Assembly: GCA_011051925.1 (NCBI GenBank)
Contig: DRKE01000291.1
Span: 1-7,164, forward strand
Source of the DNA: Deltaproteobacteria bacterium
Lineage (GTDB): Bacteria > Myxococcota_A > UBA9160 > UBA4427
Direction of reading: 5' to 3'
DNA length: 7,164 nt
The stretch's first letter is position 1. Each line of letters opens with the position of its first letter. Of the stretch, positions 6,015 to 7,164 are shown one piece after another. A model generated the notes under the pieces. The model saw only the letters and a program-made list of their open reading frames with translations. It made no database searches and had not been told where the DNA came from. A program made the translations under genes and the position numbers.

Positions 6015-6899
6015 ATGGAAGCCACCCTGGACTCGGCCATGGATCCGAAGGATCTCGTGAGCGTTTCCGATGCCAACCTTCCCTACCGCTTCGACCAGAT
6101 CTTCCGAGCGGAGGGTTTCGGTGCAAAGCGTCTCGAAAAGAACCGTTTGAAACTCATGAAGGCCATCGATCCCGTCGTCCAGCGTCTGCTGGCCGATGGC
6201 GAACGGGTCCAGTTCGTGACCTGGGGAACGGAATACTCCCTGATCGAACATCTCATCATGGGGGTCTGGGCCTTCCTGATCAATCGCCGCGCCCTCGTCC
6301 TGACCGACCGGCGGATCCTGCTTCTTCAGATCGACTCCCGTCAACGTGCCCTCGATCTCAAGGCCCAGCTGCGATACCAGGCCATCGAGAAGCGGGCGCG
6401 ACACGCCTTCGGCCAGGTCATCTTCCTCCTCCGCAACCGCAAGAAGCTCGTGATCAACGGAATGCCGGGCAGGGATCGGAAGGTGGTCAAGGCCTTCGTC
6501 GAGGAGAAGCTGGCAGAGACGCGCGCCGATGCGCCCGCCCTCGGCATCGAGAACCTCTGTCCGCGATGCGGCCATCGGGTCCGCGGGTTCCCGGAGCGCT
6601 GCAACCAATGTCCCCAGGCATTCAAGTCGGGCCGTCGCGCCGGATGGCTCTCCCTCGCCTTTCCCGGTCTCGGAGACCTCTACCTCGGCCACCGCTGGCT
6701 GGGCACGTTCGAGATCCTCGGAACCCTCGTCGCCTGGTTCGTCGTTCCCCTCCCCTTCGCCTGGGCCGCCTTCACGGAGGGGTCCTCCTGGGCCATCCCG
6801 GCCACGGCGGCCGGACTCGTGTTCACCTTCGCGCACGGGCTCGACGCCTGGATCACCCGCCGGGTCGGCTTGAAAGGGATCTACCCTGCGGACCCCTAG
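6015..6899 (+). CDS. Membrane protein with PH-like domain, zinc ribbon and TM2-like segment
   Basis: A 294-aa protein with three parts. Residues ~60-165 look like a bacterial PH-type domain: GERVQFVT, then NRRALVLTDRRILLLQID (90-107), then LRYQAIEK and a closing helix FVEEKLAE. Residues 182-199 form a Cys4 zinc ribbon, CPRC-x10-CNQC (Cys182, 185, 196, 199). From ~209 the chain becomes hydrophobic, beginning with FPGLGDLYLGHRWLG (216-230), which resembles the Gly/Tyr-rich turn of TM2 domains. Further hydrophobic stretches follow at about 230-252 and 258-278. There is no signal peptide, so the PH and ribbon parts are probably cytoplasmic and anchored at the inner face of the membrane. The start at 6015 rests on the perfect AGGAGG. 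Its function is unknown; a membrane-associated sensor or scaffold is a guess from the architecture. Confidence 0.8.
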   Translation: MEATLDSAMDPKDLVSVSDANLPYRFDQIFRAEGFGAKRLEKNRLKLMKAIDPVVQRLLADGERVQFVTWGTEYSLIEHLIMGVWAFLINRRALVLTDRRILLLQIDSRQRALDLKAQLRYQAIEKRARHAFGQVIFLLRNRKKLVINGMPGRDRKVVKAFVEEKLAETRADAPALGIENLCPRCGHRVRGFPERCNQCPQAFKSGRRAGWLSLAFPGLGDLYLGHRWLGTFEILGTLVAWFVVPLPFAWAAFTEGSSWAIPATAAGLVFTFAHGLDAWITRRVGLKGIYPADP

Positions 6900-6941
6900 G
6901 AATCCATGGACCGTCGGATCGCAGGCCCTTCACGCGGGGCG

Positions 6942-6947
6942 TATGCT
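6942..6947 (+). promoter_or_regulatory. Possible -10 promoter element (TATGCT) for the GNAT gene
   Basis: TATGCT in GCGTATGCTCCGG lies 29 nt before the TTG start at 6977, the same sequence context and spacing as the element at 1912. It sits in the 77-bp gap after the membrane-protein stop. No clear -35 hexamer is visible. It suggests the GNAT gene has its own promoter. Confidence 0.35.
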
Positions 6948-6965
6948 CCGGCCTTCCCATCCGCT

Positions 6966-6969
6966 GGAG
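6966..6969 (+). promoter_or_regulatory. Ribosome binding site supporting a TTG start for the GNAT gene
   Basis: GGAG precedes TTG 6977 by 7 nt. No ATG or GTG occurs in this frame before the recognisable acetyltransferase sequence begins, so TTG is the most likely start. Confidence 0.55.
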
Positions 6970-6976
6970 CCCGGAC

Positions 6977-7164
6977 TTGATCCCGACACCGCCCGACGCG
7001 TTCGAAGAATGGCTGGAGGTTCCGATCACGGAGGATCCGGGGGATCCGCGGTTTCTCGTACGGCGCGCGACCCCGGATGATTTCGAGCGGATCTACGATC
7101 TCGTCGACGCGGCCTTCGGAAGGCGTCGGTCGAGGGAGCAATACGACTGGCTCTATCGCCGGAA
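6977..7164 (+). CDS. GNAT family N-acetyltransferase, N-terminal part (cut by window edge)
   Basis: The 62 complete codons run off the right edge with no stop. After a short leader (MIPTPPDAFEEWLEV) the protein reads RFLVRRATPDDFERIYDLVD, then AAFG and YDWLYRR. The strand reading FLVRRATPDD and the helix after it are the classic beta-1/alpha-1 of GNAT acetyltransferases. AFGRRRSREQYDWLYRR resembles GNAT proteins in which an AFG helix is followed by a Trp-containing YxWLYR segment. The acetyl-CoA pyrophosphate loop lies outside the window, so the acceptor substrate is unknown. The start is TTG, supported by GGAG 7 nt upstream and by a possible -10 at 6942-6947. Codon use matches the rest of the window. 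Confidence 0.7.
   Translation, partial: MIPTPPDAFEEWLEVPITEDPGDPRFLVRRATPDDFERIYDLVDAAFGRRRSREQYDWLYRR

Noticed and set aside
4713..6899. A 728-codon plus frame that would join to the membrane protein
   Set aside because: Its first two thirds run out of frame through the DUF1330-like gene and the SDR and are Arg-rich nonsense; only the part from 6015 has domain features and a ribosome site.

Overview
This is a high-GC bacterial window with densely packed, ordinary-looking protein genes. It has no rRNA, tRNA, CRISPR array, insertion sequence or phage gene that I can recognise. The gene content is a Spinster-type MFS carrier, a phytanoyl-CoA dioxygenase-like protein, a glyoxalase-like protein, a DUF1330-like protein, two SDRs and a GNAT. 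That mix suits a metabolically versatile free-living high-GC lineage, for example Myxococcota or another former deltaproteobacterial group, Binatota-like bacteria, or some Pseudomonadota or Actinomycetota. The sequence alone does not settle the phylum. The hexamer CGATCG is strikingly frequent.

Layout. At the left edge is the 3' end of an SDR (1-239, +). It converges on a 12-TM MFS transporter of the Spinster-like group (373-1686, -, GTG start). A 260-bp divergent gap, with a possible -10 element at 1912, leads to a metallophosphoesterase with an intact metal-binding set (1947-2834, +). From memory it resembles the actinobacterial PptH (Rv2795c) family. Its 3' end overlaps by 23 bp the 3' end of a convergent PhyH-like Fe(II)/2-oxoglutarate dioxygenase (2812-3654, -). 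Only 24 bp separates the dioxygenase start from a divergent glyoxalase-like (VOC) gene (3679-4335, +). That gap and the start codon carry two nested inverted repeats. Co-directional genes follow: a DUF1330-like small protein (4549-4872), a classical NAD-type SDR (GTG start, 4930-5733), a 281-bp gap with ambiguous coding signal on both strands, and a membrane protein with a PH-like domain, a zinc ribbon and a TM2-like segment (6015-6899). The right edge holds the 5' end of a GNAT acetyltransferase gene with a TTG start (6977 to edge).

How they may fit together. The dioxygenase, the VOC protein, the DUF1330-like protein and the SDR are all typical accessory small-molecule enzymes, and the Spinster carrier could move a lipid-like or amphipathic solute. 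A shared oxidative pathway is possible but not shown. The most interesting points are: a PptH-like phosphoesterase with no phosphopantetheinyl transferase gene beside it; the hairpins at the VOC start; the PH/zinc-ribbon/TM2-like architecture; the CGATCG excess; and a shared TATGCT element at the same distance from two starts. I do not see a clear, self-contained novel defence or mobile system here.
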